Below, one piece after another: positions 24,053 to 31,728 of a stretch of DNA of 64,000 nt (position 1 is the stretch's first letter; the number at the start of each line of letters is the position of its first letter). The notes under the pieces were generated by a model. That model saw only the letters and a list, made by a program, of their open reading frames with translations. It made no database searches and was not told the DNA's origin. The position numbers and the translations under genes were made by a program. Location of the stretch: the NCBI GenBank assembly GCA_947382875.1, contig CANDBG010000005.1, forward strand, positions 1 through 64,000. Reading direction: 5' to 3'. The DNA is from an uncultured Oscillibacter sp. GTDB lineage: Bacteria; Bacillota; Clostridia; Oscillospirales; Oscillospiraceae.

Positions 24053-24820
24053 ATGAAAAAGGCCATTGTAAAACGAATGAACTCCATGGTCGTATTGGCG
24101 GCGGTTGTATGCTTTCTGTTTTCTCTTTCCGGGTGCGCTGTGCCCTCCGACAAACCGGAAACGTCTGATGGGAAACAGCCAGACGAATCTGTCCAGACGC
24201 CGCAGGAACCAGAGGCCATCGCGAATCTCCCCGGCGACCTCTTGTCCGAAGAGGAACTGGTACAATTTAATGAAGTATTTGCCGCTCAAGGAGATTTGTC
24301 ATATTGCCTGCCGGTAAATGGCTTTTTTACCAGCTTCTATGATGATGTAACAGAGCTTGATTTTGTCGAGTTTTTAAGGTATTATCCTGGTGACGGAACC
24401 TTAGGAAATGAGGACGCCAACGAGTTCGAAACACTATCAGAGTTACTACCTGATTTCGGTTTTCACTGGAGCCCGGAGGACTTCGGAAAAGAGACGCTTT
24501 CTGTCGATGACCTGCCCGTTCCTACGCATCGGATTTTACGGTCCTCCGTGGAGGAAACCCTGCAAAAATACGCAAACATCACCACCGCGGACTTGAAAAA
24601 TACGGAAGGTGTCCTCTATTTGCCGGAGTACGATGCCTATTATACGTTTACAAGTGACTTCGGCCCTGGCGTATTTGAATGTGTTGGCGGAAAAAAAGAT
24701 GGAAATATAGTTCGGCTTTGGTCTGTTACTCATGGTGATAGCGGCTCCAAGAAACTCTTAACGCTTCAAGAGGCCGATGGAACTTATTACATCCAATCGT
24801 ATCAAAGCATCGACGGATGA
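24053..24820 (+). CDS. Lipoprotein of unknown function
   Basis: This 255-residue protein has a basic N-terminus, a hydrophobic segment and an LSGC lipobox (about 24-27), followed by a Pro/Asp/Glu-rich linker and a domain of about 200 residues I cannot assign. AGGAGG precedes the ATG. It lies 23 bases after the preceding unknown gene. It should be anchored to the outer face of the membrane. Confidence 0.78.
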   Translation: MKKAIVKRMNSMVVLAAVVCFLFSLSGCAVPSDKPETSDGKQPDESVQTPQEPEAIANLPGDLLSEEELVQFNEVFAAQGDLSYCLPVNGFFTSFYDDVTELDFVEFLRYYPGDGTLGNEDANEFETLSELLPDFGFHWSPEDFGKETLSVDDLPVPTHRILRSSVEETLQKYANITTADLKNTEGVLYLPEYDAYYTFTSDFGPGVFECVGGKKDGNIVRLWSVTHGDSGSKKLLTLQEADGTYYIQSYQSIDG

Positions 24821-24850
24821 AAGCGTTCAGGAAGCGGCGGTGAAAAAGCA

Positions 24851-25219
24851 ATGAACGAAACCAACGATTCCTTCTGGACGGCATTGGATACCTTGCTGTC
24901 GAAAAGCAAAATAAGAATCGACCGTCCCAAAGGAAGCAGGCACCCCCGGTTTCCCGACAGAATCTACAAGGTTGATTATGGCTATTTGGAAGATACATCT
25001 TCCATGGACGGCTCCGGGATTGACGTCTGGGTAGGAACCGGGAATCCTTCCAAAATTGACGCAGTGATGTGCATTGTGGATTTGATGAAAAACGATTCTG
25101 AAATCAAGCTCCTGATTGGATGTACGGAAGAAGAAAAAGAGTTTATATATCGGTTTCACAATGAGACCGAATTTATGAAGGGTATCCTGATCAGACGCGA
25201 AAAGATGAACAACGCATAA
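24851..25219 (+). CDS. Inorganic-pyrophosphatase-like small protein
   Basis: This 122-residue protein has a block resembling family I pyrophosphatase: IDRPKGSRHPRFPD and then YKVDYGYLEDTSSMDGSGIDVWVG. It keeps the Tyr-Gly-Tyr and Asp-Gly..Asp-Val-Trp pattern but lacks the rest of the full enzyme, which is about 170 residues or more. Small proteins of this type are usually annotated as pyrophosphatase-like; activity is unproven. Only a weak GGTGA ribosome site precedes the ATG. A terminator follows directly. Confidence 0.75.
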   Translation: MNETNDSFWTALDTLLSKSKIRIDRPKGSRHPRFPDRIYKVDYGYLEDTSSMDGSGIDVWVGTGNPSKIDAVMCIVDLMKNDSEIKLLIGCTEEEKEFIYRFHNETEFMKGILIRREKMNNA

Positions 25220-25222
25220 GCG

Positions 25223-25260
25223 AAACCCTCCGGACGGCGTTTGTCCGGAGGGTTCTTTTT
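25223..25260. terminator. Bidirectional terminator
   Basis: AACCCTCCGGAC pairs with GTCCGGAGGGTT and is followed by CTTTTT, between convergent genes. Confidence 0.88.
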
Positions 25261-25280
25261 CCATGTAATTTCAGCCGCCG

Positions 25281-25679
25281 TTACGCCTGGTTCAAAAAGG
25301 CGCTTAATTTCTTGTCCTCAATCCGAATGTGATTGATTAAAACCGCAATGTGCTGATTCAGCTTGCTCAGGTCTGTGACCGAAGGCCCGGAGGCGGGAAT
25401 TTGCGCCACAATGTCCCCCAGCGTTTTTTTGTAGCCTGTATGGAAGGCTTTGTGTGCCGTAAAGCCGGGATATTTACTGTTCTGCTGCAAACGTTCCTCG
25501 TGGGAAAAATGCTTGTCCACATAGCCCACGAGAAATTGTATGGCAGGTTCCATGGACGCCCGTCCCTGGCCCTTGTGACAGGACTCCATCAGCTGGCTTA
25601 CCGCGCGGAACAGTTCCCGGTGTTCACCGTCAATCACGGCATTTCCGGTTTCCAGGTCCTTTGTCAATTCGTATTTCAT
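25281..25679 (-). CDS. Bacteriohemerythrin
   Basis: This 132-residue protein shows the hemerythrin di-iron ligand pattern: GEHRELF, HFSHEERLQ, HKAFHTGY and NHIRIEDK. These four-helix proteins bind oxygen at a non-heme di-iron site, and anaerobes use them in oxygen sensing or detoxification. It stands alone, without a fused methyl-accepting or kinase domain. A hairpin separates it from the acetyltransferase gene upstream. Confidence 0.92.
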   Translation of the reverse strand: MKYELTKDLETGNAVIDGEHRELFRAVSQLMESCHKGQGRASMEPAIQFLVGYVDKHFSHEERLQQNSKYPGFTAHKAFHTGYKKTLGDIVAQIPASGPSVTDLSKLNQHIAVLINHIRIEDKKLSAFLNQA

Positions 25680-25716
25680 GAAGCAGTTTCTTCCTTTCTT
25701 GTCTTTTCTTCCAATT

Positions 25717-25742
25717 TATTTTGTGCGGCTGCGCCACAAAAT
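25717..25742 (-). terminator. Hairpin between the acetyltransferase and hemerythrin genes
   Basis: ATTTTGTG and CACAAAAT arms enclose a short GC-rich loop. It is a possible weak terminator for the minus-strand acetyltransferase. Confidence 0.45.
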
Positions 25743-25750
25743 GAAAATTC

Positions 25751-26296
25751 TCAATTCAATTCCAATCTCATGGAAATCAATTCCTGCCAGTCTTTGCAAC
25801 GGGAACAAAAACCTCTTGGATTGCGTCCAAATTCGACAAACCCCATACGCTCGTACAGAGAAACTGCACGGCTGTGATCGCTTACGACTTCCAATTCCAG
25901 CTGGACATACCCGGCGTTTTTTGCGCACTCAATACAGGCCGCAGTCAAGGCCCGGCCTATTCCGAGGCCCCAAAAATTCTGATCGATTGCGATTCCAAAC
26001 TCTGCACGATGCCGGACCTTACTTCCGCCTTTTCCCTCCACGCCGGCCGTCCCAACGATATGTCCGTCCATAACGGCGCATAGAAAGGCTTCCCGTTCCG
26101 CACGCGCCTTGTCTCTCAAAAATTGCTGCTCGAATGCCTCGTCAAACGCGGCTTCGTCTTTGTAGGATGATAAAAAATCCGTTTGCTCACGCGTCCGGAG
26201 AAAAACGTTCAAGACCTCCCGTGCATCCTCACCGACCGCATTTCTGAGCAGGCATTGCCTTGCATTTTTGAGAATGATATTTTTTGTGTACTCCAT
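25751..26296 (-). CDS. GNAT-family acetyltransferase
   Basis: This 181-residue protein has the GNAT core, with FGIAIDQNFWGLGIGRALTAACIE (acetyl-CoA loop, about 110-132) and RAVSLYERMGFVEFGR. The start at 26296 begins the recognisable domain; the longer frame upstream is shadow. The C-terminal half resembles RimI/YhhY-like enzymes, but the acceptor is unknown. It lies between the repressor gene and the hemerythrin gene, all on one strand with gaps. Confidence 0.86.
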   Translation of the reverse strand: MEYTKNIILKNARQCLLRNAVGEDAREVLNVFLRTREQTDFLSSYKDEAAFDEAFEQQFLRDKARAEREAFLCAVMDGHIVGTAGVEGKGGSKVRHRAEFGIAIDQNFWGLGIGRALTAACIECAKNAGYVQLELEVVSDHSRAVSLYERMGFVEFGRNPRGFCSRCKDWQELISMRLELN

Positions 26297-26360
26297 AGTC
26301 AGATTATAGAATTTTTTGTCTCCTCCGTCAAGAGAAATCCGCCTCTGAAGCCAACGAAAC

Positions 26361-27110
26361 TTATCTTCCCGGCAGCGGCGGGGCGCGCAGAATGACGCGT
26401 CCGAAGCACGCCAGCGAACGCCCGCTGTCCGGCGTAAGTACCTGGTCGGCGTCCGCGCGGCGGCGGTTGAGGGAAAACAGATACACAATCCCCACAGGGT
26501 CCTTGTAATACTGCTTGCAGAGAATGTCGCCGTCCACGCAGAAAATGCCCACATCCCCGGCCTTCAGCGGGTCGCGGTTCACGTAAACGATGGAGTCGTC
26601 TTCAATATAGGGAACCATGGAATCCCCCTGAATGCGGACGGCGAATTCCGCTCCGGCGGGAACCTCGTCCGTCACGGGAATATAATCGAAGTCCTCCCCG
26701 AAAGCCGGGGCCGCGTAGCCGGCCGCCGCCGGGTTGCAATACAGCGGGATCATCCGCGGTTCGGGCATATTCTGGACGCTTTCCGCCTCGTCGCGGCAGG
26801 CGCACAGCGCCTCCACCATCGTCCGGACGGTCTGCCGTCCCAGGGGCGACAAGCCCCGGTAATCTTCCAGCAAGCGGCGTTCGTTGCTGGCCAGGGGCGG
26901 TTCCTCGAATTGATAGCTGTCCTGAAAGAGCGTATTCGGGTCGATGCGCAGGCTGTCAAACAAGCGCAGCATAATTTCCCGCTTCGGGAAGCTGATGCCG
27001 ATTTCATAATTTGATACGGCGGAAGGGGTGACTCTCAGCAAACGGGCGAGTTTTTCCCGCGACATGCCCAGTTCTTCCCGGCGCGCGCGGACGCGCTCTC
27101 CAAAGTTCAT
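26361..27110 (-). CDS. XRE-S24 (LexA/CI-like) repressor
   Basis: This 249-residue protein has an N-terminal XRE helix-turn-helix (about 4-60, SREKLARLLRVTPSAVSNYEIG). A linker of about 60 residues leads to a LexA/CI-type S24 domain with an Ala-Gly cleavage site in PAAAGYAAP, the catalytic serine in QGDSMVPY (about 177-184) and a lysine in DGDILCKQYY. Such proteins cut themselves upon RecA activation. The ATG at 27110 follows AAAGGAG. No phage genes are adjacent, so it may be a host stress regulator or a domesticated repressor. A TACAAG/CTTGTA dyad lies upstream of its promoter. Confidence 0.88.
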   Translation of the reverse strand: MNFGERVRARREELGMSREKLARLLRVTPSAVSNYEIGISFPKREIMLRLFDSLRIDPNTLFQDSYQFEEPPLASNERRLLEDYRGLSPLGRQTVRTMVEALCACRDEAESVQNMPEPRMIPLYCNPAAAGYAAPAFGEDFDYIPVTDEVPAGAEFAVRIQGDSMVPYIEDDSIVYVNRDPLKAGDVGIFCVDGDILCKQYYKDPVGIVYLFSLNRRRADADQVLTPDSGRSLACFGRVILRAPPLPGR

Positions 27111-27138
27111 AACGGCGGCTCCTTTCCTCTTTTTTCCT

Positions 27139-27189
27139 ATCATACCGGAACAAAATGGACTTGTCAACCATTTTTACAAGAAACTTGTA
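27139..27189 (-). promoter_or_regulatory. XRE-S24 promoter and operator dyad
   Basis: Minus-strand TTGACA (27162-27167), 17 bases, TATGAT (27139-27144). TACAAG-AAA-CTTGTA (27175-27189), a perfect inverted repeat, lies between this promoter and the divergent one at 27198, so one bound repressor could affect both. Confidence 0.75.
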
Positions 27190-27197
27190 TTTTTCTC

Positions 27198-27226
27198 TTG
27201 ACAGCGTAGAACGATTATGCTATGCT
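27198..27226 (+). promoter_or_regulatory. Strong plus-strand promoter
   Basis: TTGACA (27198-27203), 17 bases, TATGCT (27221-27226). The only open frame downstream is a small one running into the antisense of tRNA-Tyr, so the promoter may instead drive a small RNA. Confidence 0.65.
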
Positions 27227-27266
27227 GTTTATGGTGACAAGCCCGCCGGACAGTGGTGGAGATACC

Positions 27267-27461
27267 ATGCCAAAGGGACGCATCCCGAAACAGGATGCGC
27301 CCCAGTGTGAACACGTTTTGAAAAAGAAATCCCCCGTCCAGCAGAAGCGCTCCGCCAACAGGCAGAACTTGGGCCGGACGAGGAATCATCGAAGTGGTGG
27401 GGGAAGGTGGATTCGAACCACCGAAGTCGAAGACAACAGATTTACAGTCTGCCCCATTTGA
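27267..27461 (+). CDS. Possible small basic protein ending inside antisense tRNA-Tyr
   Basis: This open frame of 64 codons starts with ATG five bases after GGTGGAG and lies downstream of a strong promoter. The protein would be Lys/Arg-rich (MPKGRIPKQDA..). It has no stop before the tRNA-Tyr gene, so its last 20 or so codons are the complement of the tRNA. That is unusual for a real gene. A GCATCC/GGATGC hairpin falls within it. It may be a non-coding RNA or a chance frame. Confidence 0.3.
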   Translation: MPKGRIPKQDAPQCEHVLKKKSPVQQKRSANRQNLGRTRNHRSGGGRWIRTTEVEDNRFTVCPI

Positions 27462-27479
27462 CCGCTCTGGAATTCCCCC
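27395..27479 (-). tRNA. tRNA-Tyr (anticodon GTA)
   Basis: An 85-base class II tRNA with encoded CCA: acceptor GGGGGAA with TTCCCCC and discriminator A, a long variable arm (TTGTCTTCGACTTC region), and GGTGGTTCGAATCCACC as the T arm. The anticodon GTA is the complement of 27443-27445. Confidence 0.93.
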
Positions 27480-27490
27480 CTATGAAATTG

Positions 27491-27566
27491 TGGAGCTGGT
27501 GGACGGACTCGAACCCCCGACCTGCTGATTACAAATCAGCTGCTCTACCAGCTGAGCTACACCAGC
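27491..27566 (-). tRNA. tRNA-Thr (anticodon TGT)
   Basis: A 76-base tRNA with encoded CCA. The acceptor is GCTGGTG with CACCAGC, the D arm is AGCTCAGCTGGTAGAGC, the anticodon stem-loop is GCTGA-TTTGTAA-TCAGC and the T arm is GGGGGTTCGAGTCC. It is transcribed before tRNA-Tyr as one unit. Confidence 0.95.
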
Positions 27567-27585
27567 AGTTCCAACAGCATTGCCT

Positions 27586-27614
27586 ATTATAACTGCATTC
27601 TGCGGGTTTGTCAA
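27586..27614 (-). promoter_or_regulatory. Promoter of the tRNA-Thr/tRNA-Tyr unit
   Basis: Minus-strand TTGACA (27609-27614), 17 bases, TATAAT (27586-27591): a consensus promoter 19 bases before the tRNA. Confidence 0.9.
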
Positions 27615-27656
27615 CTATTTTTTTATCTTTTTTTCTTTTTTTGAGGAGGTATTTTT

Positions 27657-27866
27657 TTGTACGGAATTACAAAAGAAAAACCGATGGCTTCCGGCGCTCT
27701 GGAGCGGTGGATTCTGCGCTGTTCGCTGTGCGGGCAGGAGATTGCAGAGGGGGAGGAATACTGGTCCTGCAACGGTTTCACGGTCTGCGGGGACTGCCTG
27801 CCGGCATTTGCCCGGCAGGAGCTGGCGCCTTATTCCCTTCTGCGGGGAAAGGAGGTCCGTCTGTGA
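27657..27866 (+). CDS. Small zinc-ribbon-like protein
   Basis: This 69-residue protein has two Cys pairs, CSLCG and CGDCL, with a further Cys between (SCNG), as in small zinc-ribbon proteins. The start is TTG at 27657, six bases after GAGGAGGT; the internal ATG lacks a ribosome site. It overlaps the next small gene through GTGA, and a sigma-like gene follows, so the three form one operon. No function can be named from sequence. Confidence 0.75.
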   Translation: MYGITKEKPMASGALERWILRCSLCGQEIAEGEEYWSCNGFTVCGDCLPAFARQELAPYSLLRGKEVRL

Positions 27867-28096
27867 CGCTTTCCGAAATGTCCGTTACATATCAGACCAG
27901 CGCGTTGGCCATTCATGGCCGAATCGTCGAGCTGCGGGACCAGGAAAAGACGCTCACCGATCCCAACGCGCTCTTTCATCTCCGCCGCCGGATCCGTGAA
28001 CTTCTTCCGCTCTGGCGGGAGACCCGGGAACTGGCCGTCCTGACGGCCAACTATTATGACAGGAGTTATCACAAACATGAGGGATACACGCTTTGA
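27863..28096 (+). CDS. Small protein of unknown function
   Basis: This 77-residue protein is mostly helical and rich in Arg/Glu/Leu (HLRRRIRELLPLWRETREL). It starts with GTG at 27863, overlapping the stop of the zinc-ribbon gene, with GGAGG eight bases upstream. Its end overlaps the sigma-like gene by 20 bases. It is probably a soluble partner within this operon; no family is recognised. Confidence 0.65.
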   Translation: MTLSEMSVTYQTSALAIHGRIVELRDQEKTLTDPNALFHLRRRIRELLPLWRETRELAVLTANYYDRSYHKHEGYTL

Positions 28097-28373
28097 CACG
28101 CGAAGCAGCGAATGGATCGGCGATATGACGGTCTGGCTCCGTCAGAACGCGCCGGACAATCAGGAACAGCTGGACCGTCTCCGACGAAACCTGCGCCTGG
28201 CCCGGGAACAGGAGCTTACGCCTCGTCAGAAGCAGGTGCTGGATCTTTACTACGACGAAGGACAAACCATCCCGCAGATTGCGGAGGCGCTGGATCTGAA
28301 CCGTTCCACGGTTTCCCGCACCCTCCGGCGGGCAAGGGAACGCCTCTACCGGTGCCTGCGGTACGCTTTGTAG
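28077..28373 (+). CDS. Sigma-70 region 4-like DNA-binding protein
   Basis: This 98-residue protein ends in a sigma region 4 helix-turn-helix (about 45-95: LTPRQKQVLDLYYDEGQTIPQIAEALDLNRSTVSRTLRRARERL). Regions 1-3 are absent, so it is not a complete sigma factor. It could be an anti-sigma-like modulator or a LuxR/ArpU-type regulator. ATG at 28077 follows AGGAG at a rather long spacing. Small region-4 proteins are often phage late regulators, but no phage genes are adjacent. Confidence 0.78.
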   Translation: MRDTRFDTRSSEWIGDMTVWLRQNAPDNQEQLDRLRRNLRLAREQELTPRQKQVLDLYYDEGQTIPQIAEALDLNRSTVSRTLRRARERLYRCLRYAL

Positions 28374-28555
28374 AATATGAGGCGAAACGGAAATATTTTC
28401 CGCAAGAAATTGTTCAAATTCGCATAGAGAACCCCCTTGCAGTTTTTCCCGGAAGCCGCTATAATCAAAGAATCCACAAGCAGCCGGACCATGGCGTTCG
28501 GGCGGCGGACCAGTTTTCATATGTGATATGGAGCGCAGCTCCGGGAGGAATTTTT

Positions 28556-29440
28556 ATGCTTTACAATTCCCTGCATAACCGCTGGCTGCGGTTGCTGGCG
28601 GCCCTGGTGGGCGTGTTGATTTCGGTATTGGCGCAGAGTTTGTTTGTCGTGCCCCTGAAAATGTACGCCGGCGGACTCATGGGCTTTTGTCAGCTGGTCC
28701 GGACGCTGATGCAGACCTATTTGGGCATTGACTTCGGCTCTTACGACATTGCGGGTATCTTCTATTTTCTGTCGAATATTCCAATTCTTCTGATCGCCTA
28801 CAAAATGTTGGGGCGAAATCTGGTCCTTCGCACCATCATTTGTACGCTGGCCTATTCCTTCCTTTACAGCCTGATTCCGATTCCGGAGGTCCCGATTGTG
28901 GACGACTACCTGACAGCCTGTCTTCTGGCCGGAATTCTGTCCGGCGTGGGAAACGGCATCGTTCTCACCTGCGGCTGCAGCTCCGGCGGCCTGGATGTGG
29001 TGGGCCTGTGCCTGAGCAAGCGGGGAAGCAGTTTTACCGTCGGCCGGTTCTCCCTTACCTTTAACGCCTTTTTGTACGCCGCCTGCCTGTTCCTCTTTGT
29101 GCCGGAAGTGGCCATTTACTCCATTATCTATAACTTCTTCGCCTCCATGGTGCTCGACCGGATGCACCAGCAGAACGTCAACGTACAGGCGCTGATCTTC
29201 ACCAAGGACGGCGAGGGCAAGCTGGCACAGTTCATCATGGAAAAGCTGGGCCGCGGCGTGACCTACTGGGACGGCACCGGCGCTTACACCGGCGGAAATC
29301 TTCATGTGCTTCTGGTGTGCCTCTCCAAGTACGAAATCGAAGAACTGATGCACGCCGTCCATACGATTGACGAACACGCCTTTATTACTGTACAGGAACA
29401 CGTCCGCGTTTTCGGCAACTTCCGCAAAAAAATCGAGTGA
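28556..29440 (+). CDS. YitT family membrane protein (DUF161/DUF2179)
   Basis: This 294-residue protein has five or six membrane segments in the first 180 residues, with the duplicated YitT pattern (SLFVVPLKMYAGGLMGFCQL and LTCGCSSGGLDVVGL). A C-terminal DUF2179 domain (about 210-288) resembles a small ligand-binding fold. Function is unknown for the family. The ATG at 28556 follows GGGAGG, and the leader carries a GGAGC/GCTCC hairpin just before it. A terminator follows the stop. Confidence 0.9.
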   Translation: MLYNSLHNRWLRLLAALVGVLISVLAQSLFVVPLKMYAGGLMGFCQLVRTLMQTYLGIDFGSYDIAGIFYFLSNIPILLIAYKMLGRNLVLRTIICTLAYSFLYSLIPIPEVPIVDDYLTACLLAGILSGVGNGIVLTCGCSSGGLDVVGLCLSKRGSSFTVGRFSLTFNAFLYAACLFLFVPEVAIYSIIYNFFASMVLDRMHQQNVNVQALIFTKDGEGKLAQFIMEKLGRGVTYWDGTGAYTGGNLHVLLVCLSKYEIEELMHAVHTIDEHAFITVQEHVRVFGNFRKKIE

Positions 29441-29474
29441 TTTCATCATTTTCCACAAAACGATGTTGCGCCTT

Positions 29475-29518
29475 GCGGCGCAGGCGGTCATAACCGGCCT
29501 GCGCCGCAGGGTATTTTT
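29475..29518 (+). terminator. Terminator after the YitT gene
   Basis: GCGGCGCAGGC (29475-29485) pairs with GCCTGCGCCGC (29497-29507), with an inner GGT/ACC pair, followed by GTATTTTTG. It separates the YitT gene from the pyrH operon. Confidence 0.8.
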
Positions 29519-29637
29519 GCATTTTTCTTGAACAAATCGAAAAATTTTTGGGATTCCTCTTTCCAAACCCACAAAAATACGGTAAAATAGATGTGAGATT
29601 CTGGTTGAATTTGGACAAGGACAAGGGAGGATGTACT

Positions 29638-30354
29638 ATGGCAAAACCAGTTTACCGGCGGGTGCTGCTGAAAATCAGCGGCGAAGCCCTGGCGGGAGAA
29701 AAACATACCGGCCTGGATTTTGAAATGATTGGCCGGGTATGCGATGTGGTGAAGCAATGCCTGGACCTGGGCGTACAGGTTGGCGTCGTTGTGGGCGGCG
29801 GCAACTTCTGGCGGGGCGTCAAAGACGGCGGAGGCCGTATGGAACGAAGCCGCGCCGACCAGATGGGAATGCTGGCAACCGTGCTGAACTGCCTTGCCGT
29901 TGCGGACGTATGCGAACAGAAGGGGATTCCCGTGCGGGTGCAGACGGCCATTGAAATGCGCTCCATGGCGGAACCATATATCCGCTCCAAGGCGATCCGA
30001 CACCTGGAAAAGGGCCGCGTGGTCATTTTCGGCTGCGGTACCGGCAACCCTTATTTTTCCACGGATACCGCCGCTGTGCTGCGGGCCGCGGAAATCGGCG
30101 CGGAGGTCATTCTTCTGGCGAAAAACGTGGACGGCGTTTACAGCGCCGACCCCGTGAAGGACCCCAACGCCGTCAAATACGACACCATCAGCTACGACGA
30201 CGTGCTGTCCCGGCACCTTATGGTGATGGATTCCACCGCTACCTCCCTTTCCATGGATAACCATATTCCGGTGCTCCTGTTCGCCCTCAAGGACCCCCAG
30301 AACATCGTGCGGGCCGTCTGCGGCGAAAAGGTGGGCACCATCGTCAGCGAATAA
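29638..30354 (+). CDS. pyrH: UMP kinase
   Basis: This 238-residue amino-acid-kinase-fold protein phosphorylates UMP to UDP. It shows [35 protein letters not shown] and [12 protein letters not shown], which are diagnostic for bacterial PyrH. GGGAGG precedes the ATG at 29638. It opens the essential cassette with frr and uppS. In Bacillus, rpsB and tsf precede it; here a terminator and the YitT gene do. Confidence 0.97.
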   Translation: MAKPVYRRVLLKISGEALAGEKHTGLDFEMIGRVCDVVKQCLDLGVQVGVVVGGGNFWRGVKDGGGRMERSRADQMGMLATVLNCLAVADVCEQKGIPVRVQTAIEMRSMAEPYIRSKAIRHLEKGRVVIFGCGTGNPYFSTDTAAVLRAAEIGAEVILLAKNVDGVYSADPVKDPNAVKYDTISYDDVLSRHLMVMDSTATSLSMDNHIPVLLFALKDPQNIVRAVCGEKVGTIVSE

Positions 30355-30406
30355 GACCTGTTCCCGACTCTGCACGACACGAAATTTTGGAAGGAGATTT
30401 TTCATC

Positions 30407-30964
30407 ATGTTAAAGGACGAGTACAAGGTTTACGAGGACAAAATGAAAAAGAGCATCGATTCCGTCGCCGCCGACTTCGACTCTGTACGGGCCGGACGCG
30501 CCAACGCCGCCGTGCTGGCGCGGATTATGGTGGATTACTACGGCAGTCCCACACCAATTCAGCAAATCGCCGGCGTGTCCTCCCCTGACGCCCGGACCCT
30601 GCTCATTTCCCCCTTCGACGCCTCCGCGCTCAAGAACATCGAAAAGGCGATTCTAAACTCTGACCTGGGCATTCATCCCCAGAACGACGGCAAAAATATT
30701 CGGCTCTCGTTCCCCCAGCTCACGGAGGAACGCCGTAAGGAACTGGTGAAGCAGATTCGCAAGTATGCCGAGAACGGCAAGGTTGCCGTGCGGAACATCC
30801 GGCGGGACGCCATGGATAACTTTAAGAAACAGGAAAAAAAGTCGGAGATCACCGAGGATGAGCTGAAACAGGCCGAAAAGGATTTGCAGAAGCTCACCGA
30901 CGAGAGCTGCAAAAAGCTGGACGAGCTGCTTGCAAAAAAGGAAAAGGATTTGATGGCGGTCTGA
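30407..30964 (+). CDS. frr: Ribosome recycling factor
   Basis: This 185-residue protein matches RRF over its full length: the DSVRAGRANAAVLA helix, YYGSPTPIQQIAGVS and the final coiled coil. It splits post-termination ribosomes with EF-G. GGAAGGAG precedes the ATG. Its stop overlaps the uppS start by one base, giving tight coupling. Confidence 0.97.
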   Translation: MLKDEYKVYEDKMKKSIDSVAADFDSVRAGRANAAVLARIMVDYYGSPTPIQQIAGVSSPDARTLLISPFDASALKNIEKAILNSDLGIHPQNDGKNIRLSFPQLTEERRKELVKQIRKYAENGKVAVRNIRRDAMDNFKKQEKKSEITEDELKQAEKDLQKLTDESCKKLDELLAKKEKDLMAV

Positions 30965-31707
30965 TGGCGGGACAGGAGCGCAAGGCGGGGCGGACGGCAG
31001 AGCCGCCCCGCCATATTGCCATTATCATGGACGGCAACGGCCGCTGGGCCACCCGCCGGGGTCTCCCCCGCACCGCCGGGCACAAGGCGGGAGCGGAGAC
31101 CTTCCGGCGGATTGCCACTTACTGCAAAAACATCGGCGTGAAATATCTGACGGTCTACGCCTTTTCCACGGAAAATTGGAAGCGGTCCGAGACGGAAGTC
31201 GCCGCGATTATGGCGCTGCTGAAAAAGTACCTGCTGGAAGCGGTGGACACCATGGAGCGGGATCATATCCGCCTGCACTTTTTCGGCGACATGACCCCGA
31301 TTTCCCCTGAACTGCGGGCCCTGGCCCGGGAAACGGACGAAATCACAGAACATCTTTCCAGGGACGATTTTCAGGCCAACGTCTGTCTGAACTACGGCGG
31401 TCGGGACGAAATTCTCCGGGCGGTCCGGCAGTTCGCGGAGGACTGCGCCGCCGGAATCCGAAAGCCCTATGATATGGACGAGGAGGAATTTTCGTCCTAC
31501 CTGGACTCCCGCGGCATCCCGGACCCGGAACTGATAATCCGTCCCAGCGGGGAACTGCGGCTGAGCAATTTTCTGTTATGGCAGTCCGCCTATTCGGAGT
31601 TCTATTTCACCGACACCCTCTGGCCCGACTTCGACGAGGCGGAGCTGGACCGCGCCATCGCGGAATTTCAAAAACGGGACCGCCGGTTCGGCGGCGTGAA
31701 AAAATAA
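30964..31707 (+). CDS. uppS: Undecaprenyl diphosphate synthase (isoprenyl transferase)
   Basis: This 247-residue cis-prenyltransferase has IIMDGNGRWA (catalytic Asp, about 20-29), the KYLTVYAFSTENWKR block and the terminal PELIIRPSGELRLSNFLLWQ..YSEFYF. It makes the lipid carrier for peptidoglycan precursors. It uses isoprenoid units from the MEP pathway, two of whose enzymes are encoded downstream. Confidence 0.97.
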   Translation: MAGQERKAGRTAEPPRHIAIIMDGNGRWATRRGLPRTAGHKAGAETFRRIATYCKNIGVKYLTVYAFSTENWKRSETEVAAIMALLKKYLLEAVDTMERDHIRLHFFGDMTPISPELRALARETDEITEHLSRDDFQANVCLNYGGRDEILRAVRQFAEDCAAGIRKPYDMDEEEFSSYLDSRGIPDPELIIRPSGELRLSNFLLWQSAYSEFYFTDTLWPDFDEAELDRAIAEFQKRDRRFGGVKK

Positions 31708-31728
31708 CGACAAGGAGCGAGATAGGTT

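Noticed and set aside
27174..27389. Minus-strand open frame between the repressor gene and tRNA-Tyr
   Set aside because: No ribosome site, and it crosses the divergent promoters and the operator dyad.
26361..28373. Prophage remnant around the CI-like repressor and sigma-like gene
   Set aside because: No integrase, structural, lysis or attachment-site sequence was seen. The tRNA genes are intact, with no duplicated 3' ends.
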